From positions 132,088,522 through 132,152,521 of the forward strand of contig NC_089490.1 in assembly GCF_036850765.1 (NCBI RefSeq): DNA of 64,000 nt, given 5' to 3'. The notes under the pieces are model-generated. The model saw only the letters and a program-made list of their open reading frames with translations, was not told the origin of the DNA and searched no databases. Below, piece by piece: positions 43,291 through 54,498 of this stretch (position 1 is its first letter; each line of letters opens with the position of its first letter). This DNA comes from Saccopteryx bilineata. Taxonomy: Eukaryota > Chordata > Mammalia > Chiroptera > Emballonuridae. Position numbers and translations under genes: made by a program.

Positions 43291-43798
43291 AAGAAAATAA
43301 AATGTTCCATCAGTGGTACTATGTAGTGGCTTCCCAAATTGTACTGATTGCCAGTATTTCAGTTTTATTGAAATTCATGTAGTTACCGGACAACTATGTA
43401 CATAGAATGTTATATCAGAAGTTAATAAAACTTTATGTCTGTATTTTTATGGCATTTATTTATTTATTTCATTTAATGATTATTGCTGAGGATAAATTTG
43501 TTTTTATAGGAAAGAGGAATTTAAAATACTTTAATGCACCAGGAACAAGGCTGAGATCACAATGTCTGTTGAATAAACCAATGAAGGAGGGTGCAGTTCC
43601 AATCGCTCCCACCATGAGTCACTGTTCCCAAACTAGCGCCTTCTCAATCGCACCGCAGGTGAATCTTCCTCAAATCCAGCGTATCCCCCTCCCACAGGAC
43701 GTGCATGGAGTCTCTAGCTCTTTCCCACCCCCAGGTTCCCATCTGTCCTGCAGTCTGTTCATTCCCTGGGTCATGTGAGGAATCTTTCCTACAAGTGG
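43291..43798. other. Unassigned DNA upstream of hAT-2
   Basis: About 500 bases without a recognised feature. Confidence 0.35.
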
Positions 43799-44076
43799 CT
43801 CTAACCCAGTGTTTCCCAACCTTTTTTGTGCCATGCCCCACCTTAACCTTTCTAAAATTTTTATGTCCCCCCTATGTAACATACATAATTTTTAACGTCA
43901 AAAAATTGATTTGTTCACTTAGTAAACATAAATGATAGGTTTTAGGAAGAAATAACTATGAAATTGTTAACAAAACACAGTAAGTATAATTTCAAAACAT
44001 ATAATGAAAAACAGAAATTTAAATTCCAAATAATTTTAATACAGATTTTTCTATATTAATTTATTATTTTAATTTA

Positions 44077-45857
44077 GTGTGATTCTTGCACTTGATGCTT
44101 GCTGCACAGAGATTTTATATTAGGTTCCAATTTGGTTAGCTTTAGTCTCAAGTCTCCACGTTGTGTTATATCCAGCCGATTTCTTTTTTTTACCAGTAAA
44201 TCATTTACAGCACTAAATCCACATTCAGCTAAAAATGAAGATGGAAACGGTAGCAATAGTTTTCTTGCACATTTGGTTGAATTTGGGTATTTGATTTTTG
44301 TTTCCTCACAAAGCCATGCCATCACTCCTTTGATATTAAATAAAGCTTTAACTGACGCATCATTTTGCAATTCTGCGAGTTCTTGATACTGCATATTTGA
44401 CATATCAGATAAATCCACTAACATTGGCTGCATCATCCATGTTGGGAAATCAATTTGTTTTAAATCAGAAAATCTTTCTTTTAAATCAGCCGATAGAATA
44501 TTCAAATGATTGACAATAACAAGTAAAGCGGTATCAGTTACGTCACATTTTTGGAGCCAATGAAACTGTTTAAATTTTTTGTTGTTAATATGTTTCTGAC
44601 ATAACTCAATATTGGTAATGAAACCAAATATCTTTGCCTTTGCATCGACAAGAGTTTTATTTGTTCCTTGAAGTTGCTTATTTAATATATTTAGTTTTTC
44701 AAAGATATCGGCTAAATAACTCACAAATGCTTTACCATCTATTGTTAACAGATACTTCATTTCAGGTTTGTCGCTTAAAAAATCACTAAGAGTATCAAAC
44801 AGTTCCATAAATCTTTTCAAACAGTTTCCTTTAGATAGCCATCTTACTTCAGTATGAAGTAAAAGTCTCACATGGTCTTCATTTTGTTCTTCACAAAATA
44901 GCTTGAAAAGACGCTCACATTTGGCACTAGCTTTAATAGCATTAACACACTTTATTACCATATGTAATACTTCATTCAGAACAGGCGCGATGTTTTTAGC
45001 TACCAAGTTTTCCCTATGAATAACACAATGCACAAGAATCATTTCTGGATTCGCATCTTTCATCAATTTTAAGCAGCCATTTTTCTTGGCCATCATATTT
45101 GGAGCACCAACTGCAGCACAAGATGTTCTATTTTTCATTGGTATATCATTGACATCTAAGTAGTTTTTTAGCTTATTATATATATCTTTGGAGGTAGTGG
45201 TGCTTTCTAATCTTTTACAGAACAACATTTCTTCAGCAAAATGTCCTTTATCAATATATCTTACATAAGTTATCAATACTGCCTCACTGTCTCTCAAAGT
45301 TGATTCATCCATTTGCAAGGAGAATTTTCTTGTTTTCAGCTTTTTTTTTTTTAATTTATTTTTTATTTTATTTATTCATTTTTAGAGAGGAGAGAGACAG
45401 AGGAGAGAGAGACAGTGAGAGAGAAGGGGGAGGAGCTGGAAGCATCAACTCCCATATGTGCCTTGACCAGGCAAGCCCAGGGTTTCGAACCGGCGACCTC
45501 AGCATTTCCAGGTCGACGCTTTATCCACTGCGCCACCACAGGTCAGGCCAGCTTTTCAATAAGTTGTTTTTCAATATCCTCACTCATTTCGTCTACTCTT
45601 CTGCTAACAGTATTGTCACTGAGTGGCATAGCTTTTACATCTTTGTCATCTTTTTCAAGAACCATTTTAAGAAATGCTGATATTGACGGTTTTATTAAAT
45701 TCTCTCCTATAGTGTGATTTTCTCCAGTTTTAGCGATGAATAAAGAAATTTGATAACTAGCCTCAAGAACATGATTATTAGTTGAAGTATGAGCAGTAAA
45801 TGGAGACTTTAATGTTCTTTTTTCAAAATTTTTCTTTAAAGTTTTAAAGTAACTCAA
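44077..45857 (-). pseudogene. hAT-2 transposase, split by a SINE
   Basis: Transposase of the ZBED5/FAM200/SCAND3-like (Buster-type) hAT group. Upstream part 45,857-45,549 reads YFKTLKKNFEKRTLKSPF and SISAFLKMVLEKD; after the SINE it continues as one 414-residue open frame (45,318-44,077) starting at QMDESTLRDSEAVLITYV (first catalytic Asp region). Next come SCAAVGAPNM, C-X2-H in VHCVIHREN, VRWLSKGNC and the C-terminal dimerisation block LLPFPSSFLAECGFSAV with VKKRNRLD. Apart from the SINE no stop interrupts about 520 codons. Two defects: the BED zinc finger expected upstream of YFKTL is not seen, and the predicted second catalytic Asp (ATDGAP in relatives) is Val (45,109-45,111). Confidence 0.9.
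45345..45548 (-). mobile_element. SINE, short 'GACCTGTGGTGG' type
   Basis: Reverse SINE in the hAT-2 transposase; short TSD cagctttt (45,337-45,344; 45,549-45,556). The only break in the reading frame downstream of the zinc-finger region. Confidence 0.92.
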
Positions 45858-46355
45858 ATCTGAATACTTACCAATTATATCTATACAATATATATATATG
45901 TATATTTATTAAGTCAACGAGCTTTTACAACAGTTTTGACTGACACTTATTTCAAATTAACACCAACTGAATGATGTGAAACACTACAGAAGTTGCGATG
46001 GGCCAATTAGGTGAGAATAACTGCGTTGTTTAGCGAGTTTTTAAAACGTCCAGGGTTCCCCGCGGCAGACGGCATGCTCTGCGGTGAACCCAGGACGAAG
46101 TTTACTTGACGACGCCAATCACCCAGTTGATATTTTGGTCTCGTCAAACGAAATTATACTTAATAATTATTTACCGCAATTATTTAAGAATTGCATTTTT
46201 TGTTAAATTTGGCACCGATATCTAGCATTGCATTTAAATGGCCCGGGGCGAAAGAATTAAAGTCGTGTCGGGTCCATTTTCAAATTGCCCCCCTTAACTA
46301 TCGAATTGCCCCCCTGTGGGGCATGGGCCCCATGTTGGGAAACACCGCTCTAACC

Positions 46356-46806
46356 TCTTCCCTCTGCTTCCCTCCAGCGTTCCCCAACATATCCACTCTG
46401 AAACTAACCTCTGGGCCTTTGTATGTGCAGTTCCTTCTGCCTGGAATATCTTACATCTGTGTTTACTGATGTCAGTGAAGTTGATACATGAAATTCACCA
46501 TCATGACATCTAATTTTTGATGGCATCATGTGGGAAAATACAATTCCCCAAAGAAAATAATGTTGAAACTATGCACTTTATTACTTAAGTAGGAGAACCA
46601 GAATTATTTTGCCTGGTTTTATTGAGGTATAATTAACATACTACTTTGTCTAACTTTGTAAGTTTAAGGTGTATGACATAGTGCATATATATATATTATA
46701 TATATAACTAAAAATGGTTCATAGACACAGCAATCACTTCACATAATTGCAGTATTTTATGTTCAGTGAGAAAACATGCTTGAACTGTAAGCTGGAACAC
46801 TCAGAA
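46356..46806. other. Unassigned, with L1M trace and (TA)n
   Basis: An L1M-like antisense trace 'ttattgaggtataattaacatac' lies at 46,619-46,680 followed by a (TA)n run at 46,685-46,708. Nothing else recognised. Confidence 0.5.
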
Positions 46807-46818
46807 GCCAGAGAACTG

Positions 46819-47208
46819 CCTGGTCTGACCGGCGGTGGCGCAGTGGATAGAGCGCAGGACTGGGACACCGAGAACCCAGGTTTGAAACCCCGAGGTCGCC
46901 GGCTTGAGCGCGGGCCCCATCCAGCTTGAACATGGGCTCATCCTGCTTGAGCAGGGGCTCACAAACTTAAGCAAGGGGTGGCTGGCTTGAGCGTGGGATC
47001 CTAGGCATGACCTCATGATTGCTGGCTTGAGCAAGGGATCATTCGCTCTGCTGTAGCCCCCTTACCCTGCCCTGGGTAAGGCACATATGATAAAGCAATC
47101 CCTGAACAACTAAGGAGCTGCAACGAACAATTGATGCATCTCATCTCTCTCCCTTCCTGTCTGTCTGATTCTTTGTCTCTGTAAAAAAAAAAAAAAAAAA
47201 AAAAAAGG
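46819..47208 (+). mobile_element. SINE, 'caagctggcgacc' type
   Basis: Forward, long copy: head 'ctgaccggcggtggcgcagtggatagagcg', multiple 'gctt gagc' body units, poly(A) tail 47,183-47,206. TSD approx. cag(a/g)gaactg on both sides. Confidence 0.9.
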
Positions 47209-47220
47209 GCAGGGAACTGT

Positions 47221-47667
47221 ATTTCAGGATTTGAAATGAGTACAGTAATGTCAACCTGGAATAGGAGTGCACATCCTGTATACATTTTTTAAGCAAGGGT
47301 AAATGGGGGAATGAATATATTCCTAGTAGCAACTTCAGCAATCTAAATATTGTCATGTTGTGTTTCTCCATACTTATGAGACTTGATTATTTAAAGAACC
47401 ATTTTACAAACAAGTGCTGCTTTGAATCCTGGAGATAGTTTGATGTTATATGACTATGTGTTGTCGATATTTCTATTTATATCTATTGATAATTGAAATT
47501 TTTGGTCACTAGGTGGTGGTCTTTCACTTTGAAATAAGATATATTTTTCTATTGAGGCTTTTTACTCTCTATTTTCTTTGTTGTGCTGTTAATGCAGAGA
47601 TGGTGGGAAATTACATTCTTTCTTAAACTGCATCTGAGGTTTCCAGTGCCTCTACAGATGTCTAGGA
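47221..47667. other. No feature recognised
   Basis: AT-rich DNA without a gene. Confidence 0.35.
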
Positions 47668-47786
47668 ATTTTATTTCTTTTTCTTTTTTTAATCAAGTGA
47701 GAGGCAGGAAGGCAGAGAGACAGACTCCTACATACACCCCGACCGGAATCCATCTGGCAACCCCCTACTGGGGCTGATGCTTCTCA
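47668..47786 (-). mobile_element. SINE fragment, long type, truncated
   Basis: Reverse fragment with 'gacagactcctacatacaccccgaccgg' and the T-rich end; the head is missing. TSD cagatgtcta on both sides (about 47,654 and 47,785). Confidence 0.75.
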
Positions 47787-47904
47787 GATGTCTAACCTTT
47801 GTCTGAAAAGTTTATTGAGCAATGTATATTTTCTCCACTGATAGACAGTGCCTTCTTAATATATAGTAATTAGCCATATATATTTGTGCATTTAAAAAAT
47901 TCAT

Positions 47905-48115
47905 GGTCTTAAAGCCAGATGGCCAAATCCAGATAGCTACCTTATTTTGGTAAATAAAGTTTTATTGGAATAGAGCTTTGCCCATGTAATTATGTATTGT
48001 TTATGGCTATTTTTGTACTACAATATCAAAATTGACTAATCATGACAGAGACTGTTTGGCCCACAAAGCCAAAAATATTTACCCTGTGGATTTTGATAGA
48101 AAAACTGCCAACTCC
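47905..48115. mobile_element. Old hAT-Tip100-like (Arthur1-type) fragment
   Basis: 'taaataaagttttattggaatagagc', 'tgtttatggctattttt' and 'cagagactgtttggcccacaaagcc' follow a well-known mammalian non-autonomous hAT pattern. Confidence 0.6.
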
Positions 48116-48324
48116 TAGTAATCCACTAATCAATACCATATTGTTTTAATTACTGTATCTTTGTAATATATTTAGAACTTATTAAGTTAGTATTTTCTAT
48201 TCATTTTCTTTTGCACAAATTCCCTGGACATTCCTGATGTTTTTTTCTCCATATGCATTTAGTATTAGGTAATGTAGTATTTGTATATTCCTGATGGCAT
48301 TATTTTATTTCTACTTATATTCCC

Positions 48325-48490
48325 CTCTTGAGGTTGCCGGTTTGAGACCCCAGGCTTGCCTGGTCAAGGCACCTACTAGAAGCAACTACTACTACAAGTT
48401 GGTGATTCCTGCTCTTCCCCCTGCCTTTCTCTCTCTCTCTCTCTCTCTCCTCTCTATAAAACAAACAAACAAAAACAAAACAAACAAATA
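48325..48490 (+). mobile_element. SINE, 5'-truncated
   Basis: Forward fragment: 'ggtttgagaccccaggcttgcctggtcaaggcac', (CT)n and an (AAAC)n tail. Confidence 0.82.
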
Positions 48491-48559
48491 TTGAGCACCT
48501 TTTATGTCTTATTAATTCTGTGAGGTTTTTGCATTCGTTATCCTTTCCTCTCACAAAAT

Positions 48560-48672
48560 CATGGGCTCTGTTTCACAGAGGAGAAGACTGAAGCTCGGAA
48601 AGGCCAGCGGTTTATCCAGGGTCTCACAGCCCCCTAATATTGAGGCAGAACTCAACCCCAGGCCTCTTTGAA
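48560..48672 (-). mobile_element. MIR SINE
   Basis: 'cacagaggagaagactgaagctcggaaagg' and 'tctcacagccccctaat' form a reverse MIR core. Confidence 0.78.
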
Positions 48673-48825
48673 TCCAGAGACCATGCTTTTTCAAAGGGAT
48701 GACAAAGGTAAAGTCAGAAGAGTTAGGGACACAGGGAGAGCTCTCTCCCTTTCTCCAGTAAGACAGCACAGCAAATTGAGCCTGGCTTCTACATTTCTGA
48801 GTGGCTTCCAGGGTGCTTTCCTCTA

Positions 48826-49334
48826 CAGCTAGTGCTCGACTTACGACCACGATTGGTTCTGACAGACTGGTTGTTACCAGGATTTGGTTGTAAGTTGAAT
48901 AGGCTATATGTACAGTACTGTGAAATGATGTTTTAAAAATCTTTAAGTCATATTTTATCATAATTTTCTTTCATTATTGTTATATATCATAATTTTCTTT
49001 GTTCATTTTATGCCATTTGTATCATCTCTACACCCTTTTGTTTCTTATTTTAACATTCGTCAGGTTTAAGTAAAACTGCATTACCAGTACAACTGGTTTA
49101 ATATTTGCAAAACATACAAAATTACAAAATACAGGTGCATACAAAAATACAAAATACAGGGATAACAGTTGAAATTGTACACGCGGAGATGGTAGTGCTG
49201 CCAGAAGCTGGTCCACACAGTCGTACGCCTGGGCAATGCTTGAGCTGACAGATGCGGAGCAGTCGCAGCTAGTGATTGTGGTCGTAAAGTCAAATGGTCG
49301 TAAGTTGCATAGGTCATAAGTTGATCAATACCTG
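48826..49334. mobile_element. Tigger/pogo-like MITE
   Basis: Ends CAGCTAGTGCTCGACTTACGACC and, reversed, CAGGTATTGATCAACTTATG, with subterminal 'cttacgacca' in inverted orientation (48,838 and 49,291-49,305). TA on both sides (48,824-48,825; 49,335-49,336). 509 bp, with no transposase ORF. Confidence 0.78.
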
Positions 49335-49336
49335 TA

Positions 49337-51034
49337 GTTCCTTTAGAAATATTCCTGTAACCAAAGATAGGGAAAAAAAAAGTCTGTTGTGAAAGTTAAG
49401 CCACAGGTTGAGCTTTGTCAGCTGCAACAGTCAACAAAATAAATACAAACAGAGAATAATATCTTCATTTTTGGTTGGAGGAAGAGCTGCCTTCCCTGCT
49501 CTGGTGAGTGATGCGAAAATTCTTCATTCTGGCTGTGCCCAGCGGGGAGACTGTTCCCTGAGAGGTGGTTAAGGGAAGACCAGTAGCCAGCCCTGACTTA
49601 GGCAGGTCCCCTTGCTGAAGAGCTTGCCATACACACTCCCTTTCTTTATTTCTTTCATATTCTGGATCAAAATCTCTCCTTCTAAATCGCTGCTAAAGCT
49701 AACCAGCTCTCACAGATTTCTTTACCATTTTTTTGGTTGCCCTAGAAATGTGTTGTTTTGTTCTCTCAGACTTAGGGGAGGGTTTGGAAGCAAAGCAACA
49801 TTTATTCTGATCTGAGTGTTTAACGTCAGGCTTGCATGTGTAAATAATTCTGTGGCTAGAGCAAAGGAGAGGGAAAGATGAAGCTCTACTGTTCATTGAT
49901 CGGTGTGGTAAGCTTCCATACACGTTGTCTCACCTGATCTTCACCTCCTCCACAGGAGGCAGAAATTGTTGGTCCCAATTTACAGATGAAAAGACTGGGA
50001 TGCAGACAGGTGAGCTCATCTCAGAGCACCTTCCCTGTGACCTCTTATGTCTCCAAAGCCTCTCAGCACACTATCTGTTGAAAAGCACTCAGAAGACAGT
50101 TACTAATATTTAAGAAACTAATTTCTGCTATTCACTTACAGTCTGAACATGACTAGGAAGCAGAAAAGATGGGCAAGAAGAAAACCAAGGATTTTAGGCT
50201 CCGTTGAGCAGCTCGACAATCCATTAATAATTTCTGGAGTGATTTTGCTGGTGGATATAGAGGGGTGCCCAGGAGCAGCAAGTAGGCTTTTCCTGGAGTG
50301 CTAATTCCTGGCATTAAGAAATTAATTCATTGAGAGACTGCTTCAAGTTAAGTGTCTGGGAATTTCCATGGACCAGCAGGCCTTAGATGGCTGGAAAATC
50401 AGTGTGACAGCAGAAGGGAAAGGCTCAGGAGTGGAGAGTTTCAATGAGGTACTTCACATGTAAATAGTCTGGAGCAGGGTCTGTAATGTCTAAGGAGTTG
50501 CACACAAGGGTGCTTTCCTTTTCTCCTTCCTTCCCCTTCTCTATCCCTCTCTGCCTCCACTCCCCTGCCATTTCTCCCTCTTTCTCCTACCCATTGTGTG
50601 TGTTTATCCAGGGCCTCAGTTGTCAATGAGTCAAGACATTTCTTAGAAATCCAGCAATTTCAGAACAAGCAAGTCTCACTCCAAACTCAAGAATTAGACT
50701 GCACTGTGCCTCTGGGGGAAGTGAATTGACATGCCATCACATTGGGGATTGGGATTTTAACATATGTATTTGGAGGGGACATAATCATTCAGTGTGGACC
50801 CCTGCAGGGCAGCAGACTCCCTGTAGAAGAAGAAGGTAGTCTTCTGTTCCTTGGACATACCACATTGCTCCCATCATGGGCTTTCCTGTCAGCCCCTCCA
50901 TCTGGAACTCTGTCCTCTCAGATCCAAGTATTGACTCTGCGGCTTATTTAGGCCTCAGATTAAATGTCACCTGCTTAGACTGCACTTTCCTCATCACCCA
51001 TTCTAGTAGTCTAGTGCAGACTTTTCTATCACAC
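49337..51034. other. Unassigned DNA with a MIR trace
   Basis: A reverse MIR-like segment lies at about 49,925-50,020 ('tttacagatgaaaagactggg'). The rest, including a pyrimidine-rich stretch at 50,510-50,590, shows no gene. Confidence 0.4.
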
Positions 51035-51050
51035 CCTCATTTTCTTTTCT

Positions 51051-51399
51051 TTTTTTTTTTTTTTTTTGCATTTTTCTGAAACAGGGAGGCAGTCAGACAG
51101 ACTCCCACATGTGCCCGACCGGGAGCCACCCAGCTTGCCCACCAGGGGGCGATGCTCTGCCTCAATCAGAGCCATTCTAGCGCCTGAGGCAGAGGCCACA
51201 GAGCCATCCTAAGCGCCCCTGCAAACTTTTGCTCCAATGGAGCCTTGGCTGCGGGAGGGGAAGAGAGAGACAGAGAGGAAGGAGAGGGGGAGGGGTGGAG
51301 AAGCAGCTGGGCGCTTCTCCTGTGTGCCTTGGCCGGGAATCGAACCTGGGACTCCTGCACGCCAGGCCAACACTCTGCCACTGAGCTAACTGGCCAGGG
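51051..51399 (-). mobile_element. SINE, long 'GGCCCTGGCCGG' type
   Basis: Reverse SINE; TSD cctcatttt(c/a)ttttct (51,035-51,050; 51,400-51,415). Confidence 0.93.
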
Positions 51400-52302
51400 C
51401 CTCATTTTATTTTCTTTAGACCATTTCCTGAAATTTTCTTGCTTATGGTTTGTGTACCCTTCATTGTTTTGTTTTTTTTTAATTTAGAAATTAAATTTAA
51501 TGGGGTGACATTAATGAGAGTACATAAGTTTCAGGTAAAAATTTCTATAGCATATGAACTGTTGATTGCCTTGTGTGCCCATCACCCAAAGTCAAATCAT
51601 TTTCTGTCACTGTATATTTGTCCCTCTATTTCCCTCCTCCTGGTAGCCACTTCACTTTTATCTATGTCCATGAGTCTTAGTTTTATATCCCATCTATGTG
51701 TGAAATCATATAGTTCTTAGCTTTTCCTGATTTACTTATTTCACTTAGTATAATGTTCTCAATGTCTATCCATGTCGTAAATGACAATATATCATCATTT
51801 CTTATGGCTGAGTAGTATTTTATTGTATATATGTACCACATCTTCTTTATTTAGTCCTCCATAAAAGGACACTTTGGTTGTTTTTATGTCTTGGTCACTG
51901 TGAACAATGCTGCGGTGAACATAGGGGTTGCGCGTGTCTTTATGTACCAATGTTTTTGAGTTTTTTTGGTATACACCCAGGAAAGAGATTGCTGGGTCAT
52001 ATAGTAGCTCTATTCTTAATTTTTTAAGGAACCAAGATACTTTCTTCCATAATGCCTGAACCAGTTCACATTCCTACTAGCAGTGCATGAGGGTTCCTTT
52101 ATCTCCATAGCTTCTCCAACACTTGTTATTACCTGCCTTGTTGATAATGGCCAATCTAACAGGTGTGACGTGGTATCTTATTATAGTTTTGATTTGCATT
52201 TCTTTAATAACTAGTAAAGATGAGCATCTTTTCATATATCTATTTCTTGTTTGTATGTCTTCATGGGAGAAGTGTCTGTTCAGGTCCTCTCCCCATTTTT
52301 TT

Positions 52303-52627
52303 TAAAGCATTTTTAAATTTTATTTATTTATTTTGTGACAGAGAGAGTCAGAGAGAGGGACAGACAGGAAGGGAGAGAGATGAGAAGCACCAATTCTTCG
52401 TTGCGGCACCTTAGTTGTTCGTTGATTGCTTTCTCATATGTACCTTGACCGGAGGGCTACAGCAGCCTGAGTGACCCTTTGCTTGAGCCAGCGACCTTGG
52501 GCTCAAGCTGGAGAGCCTTGCTCAAACCTGATGAGCCTGTGCTCAAGCTGGCGACCTTGGGGTCTCTAACCTGGGTCCTCTGCATCCCAGTCCAACGCTC
52601 TATCCACTGCTCCACTGCCCGCTCAGG
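52303..52627 (-). mobile_element. SINE, 'caagctggcgacc' type
   Basis: Reverse SINE inside L1 copy 3; TSD cctctccccatttttt (52,286-52,301; 52,628-52,643). Confidence 0.94.
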
Positions 52628-52816
52628 CCTCTCCCCATTTTTTAATTGGATTGTTTGTTTGTTTGTTGCTGAGCTTTGTTTGAGTTCTGTATATATTTTG
52701 AATATTAACGCCTTATCAGAGCTGTTGTTTGTGACTATTTACTCCCATTTGGTTGACTGCCTGTTTGTTTTGTCAATTTCTTTTGCTGTGCAGAAGCTTT
52801 TTAGTTTGATATAGTC

Positions 52817-53011
52817 TCATTCATTTATTTTTACCTTTACTTCCCTTGCCTTTGGGGTCAAATTAATAAAATGTTCACTACTGCCAAGGTCCATAAGTTT
52901 AGTACCTATGTTTTCTTCTATGTAATTTATTATTTCAGAGCTTATATTTAGGTCTTTGATCCATTTTGAATTAATTTTTGTGAATGGAGACAAACTATAG
53001 TCAAGTTTCAT
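52817..53011 (-). pseudogene. L1 copy 3 ORF2 C-terminal fragment
   Basis: Reads [20 protein letters not shown] and LDLGS-like acidic text, colinear with [20 protein letters not shown] of copy 2 at 57,789. It belongs to the ORF2 region downstream of RT. Adjacent pieces are in other frames. Confidence 0.8.
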
Positions 53012-54490
53012 TCTTTTGCATGTGGCTTTACAATTTCCCCAGCACCGTTTATTGAAGAGGTTTTCTTTTCTTCATTTGTGTATTTTTGGCTCCTTTATGG
53101 AAGATGATTTGTCCATATACATGTGGTTTTATTTCTAGGCTCTTGATTCTGTTCCATTGGTCTGTGTGTCTGTTTTTCTGTCAATACCATGCTGTTTTAT
53201 TATTGTGGCTCTATAGAATAATTTGTAGTATGATACCTCTGGCTTCGTTCTTTTTTCTCAGAATTGCTTTGACTCTTTGGGGTTTCTAATGGTTCCATAG
53301 AAATGTGCTGGTGTTCTTTACTGCCAAGGTTCATTAATTTTTTTCTGAGCTTATTAAATTGCCTATCAGTGTTTTCTCACATCTCACTGATTATTTTCAG
53401 AGGTTCAATTTTTAATTCCCTATTATTTAACTCCAAGGTGTCCATGTAATTGAGATTTAGTTTAGAGATTTTTTAAATTTTCTTTCTGAACTGCATTTCT
53501 TTCTTGGATAGCTATGGTATTATAGTGTTTTCCTATGTTGATGGCATTTAAGAGTGGTACTGCATTGTTAAGAAATCCAACAAAAAACAACTATAAAAAT
53601 TATTTAAAAAACCAAATAAAAATAAAAAAAGGAAAAAGCACAAAAATATAAAGGACAATAATTAAAGACAAACAAAACACTACACTCAAAAAATTAAAAA
53701 TAAATAAAAATAAAAATAAAAAATAAAAAAGAAGTGGTGTTTTGCTTCCAAGACTTTTTATTTCCCCAGTAGGTGGCACTGGATTACAAGTTTTAATTCT
53801 GTGAAATTCCCAAGCTGACTTCCACTGAGATGTTGCTGTCCTGATGATGGGGGTGGAGGTGAAGTCCCGATGATAGGTGGGGCATGTTGTGAGGGCTTTT
53901 GGCTTTAGCAATGGTGATCTCAGGTCTCCAGTTCTGCTTCCCACATCTCAACAAACCAGGGTACCAAACACAGAACACCTCTGCCCTTCAGGGGAAAGAG
54001 AAGTCTTATAGAACTAGCTATAGGATATGTCTCTGCCACTCTTGGCATCCAGCAAGGGGAAGGAAGTGGGATCTGGGAGGCTGGGGGGCTGCACTTTGTC
54101 TTTTTGTGTCTTTGTTGGAGTGTAGGCTGCCGGCAGAACAGAGGAACACTGGTAGTGTCCCCTTGTTCTACCGCATCTTTGGGTCATTATCTCTCTAAAT
54201 GTCCCCCAATCTCTCTGGGAGAACAAGTTACTCCTGGTTTCTCCCTTCTCTGGAGCCCTGGCAAATAAAAACCCCAGACTGTCTGGTTTCTCTCCTCTCC
54301 ACAGCAGACCGCGAATGCGTCTTATCTTTTGCTCCCATTTAACCCTTCTCACCTGTAATCAATTCATTGCATATATATTTTCAGGCAAGCCTGCAAACCC
54401 AGCTGGGGTTCCTTTGCTGTGTTATAGCTGTTCAATTTGTTGAAATTTCAAGGGAAGAAATCAAGGGTATGTTTCATGCCACCATTACTC

Positions 54491-54498
54491 TGACGTCA
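54491..54498 (-). promoter_or_regulatory. CRE-type TGACGTCA at L1 5' end
   Basis: Same palindrome and immediate context ('attactctgacgtca') as at 36,864-36,871. Confidence 0.6.

Larger units (their letters stand above)
43807..46347 (-). mobile_element. hAT-2 DNA transposon, both ends present
   Basis: Terminal repeats CAGTGTTTCCCAAC (43,807) and, reversed, CGGTGTTTCCCAAC (ending 46,347). The 8-bp TSD CTCTAACC is perfect (43,799-43,806; 46,348-46,355). Length 2,541 bp, of which about 210 is a SINE. It holds a long minus-strand transposase. Of the DNA transposons here it has the best-preserved coding capacity. Confidence 0.95.
51480..54498 (-). mobile_element. LINE-1 copy 3, both ends, internal deletion
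   Basis: Minus strand. From 51,480 to about 53,320 it is the 3' UTR and 3' end of ORF2 ('gatgtgccaatctaacaggtgtgacgtgg'-type text, colinear with 56,560-58,100 of copy 2). From about 53,330 it jumps to ORF1 N-terminal sequence resembling copy 4 (34,220-34,440), then an A-rich tract (53,580-53,745) and 5' UTR to 54,498, ending with the same 'ctctgacgtcat' as copy 4. Most of ORF1 and ORF2 is missing. Confidence 0.82.
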
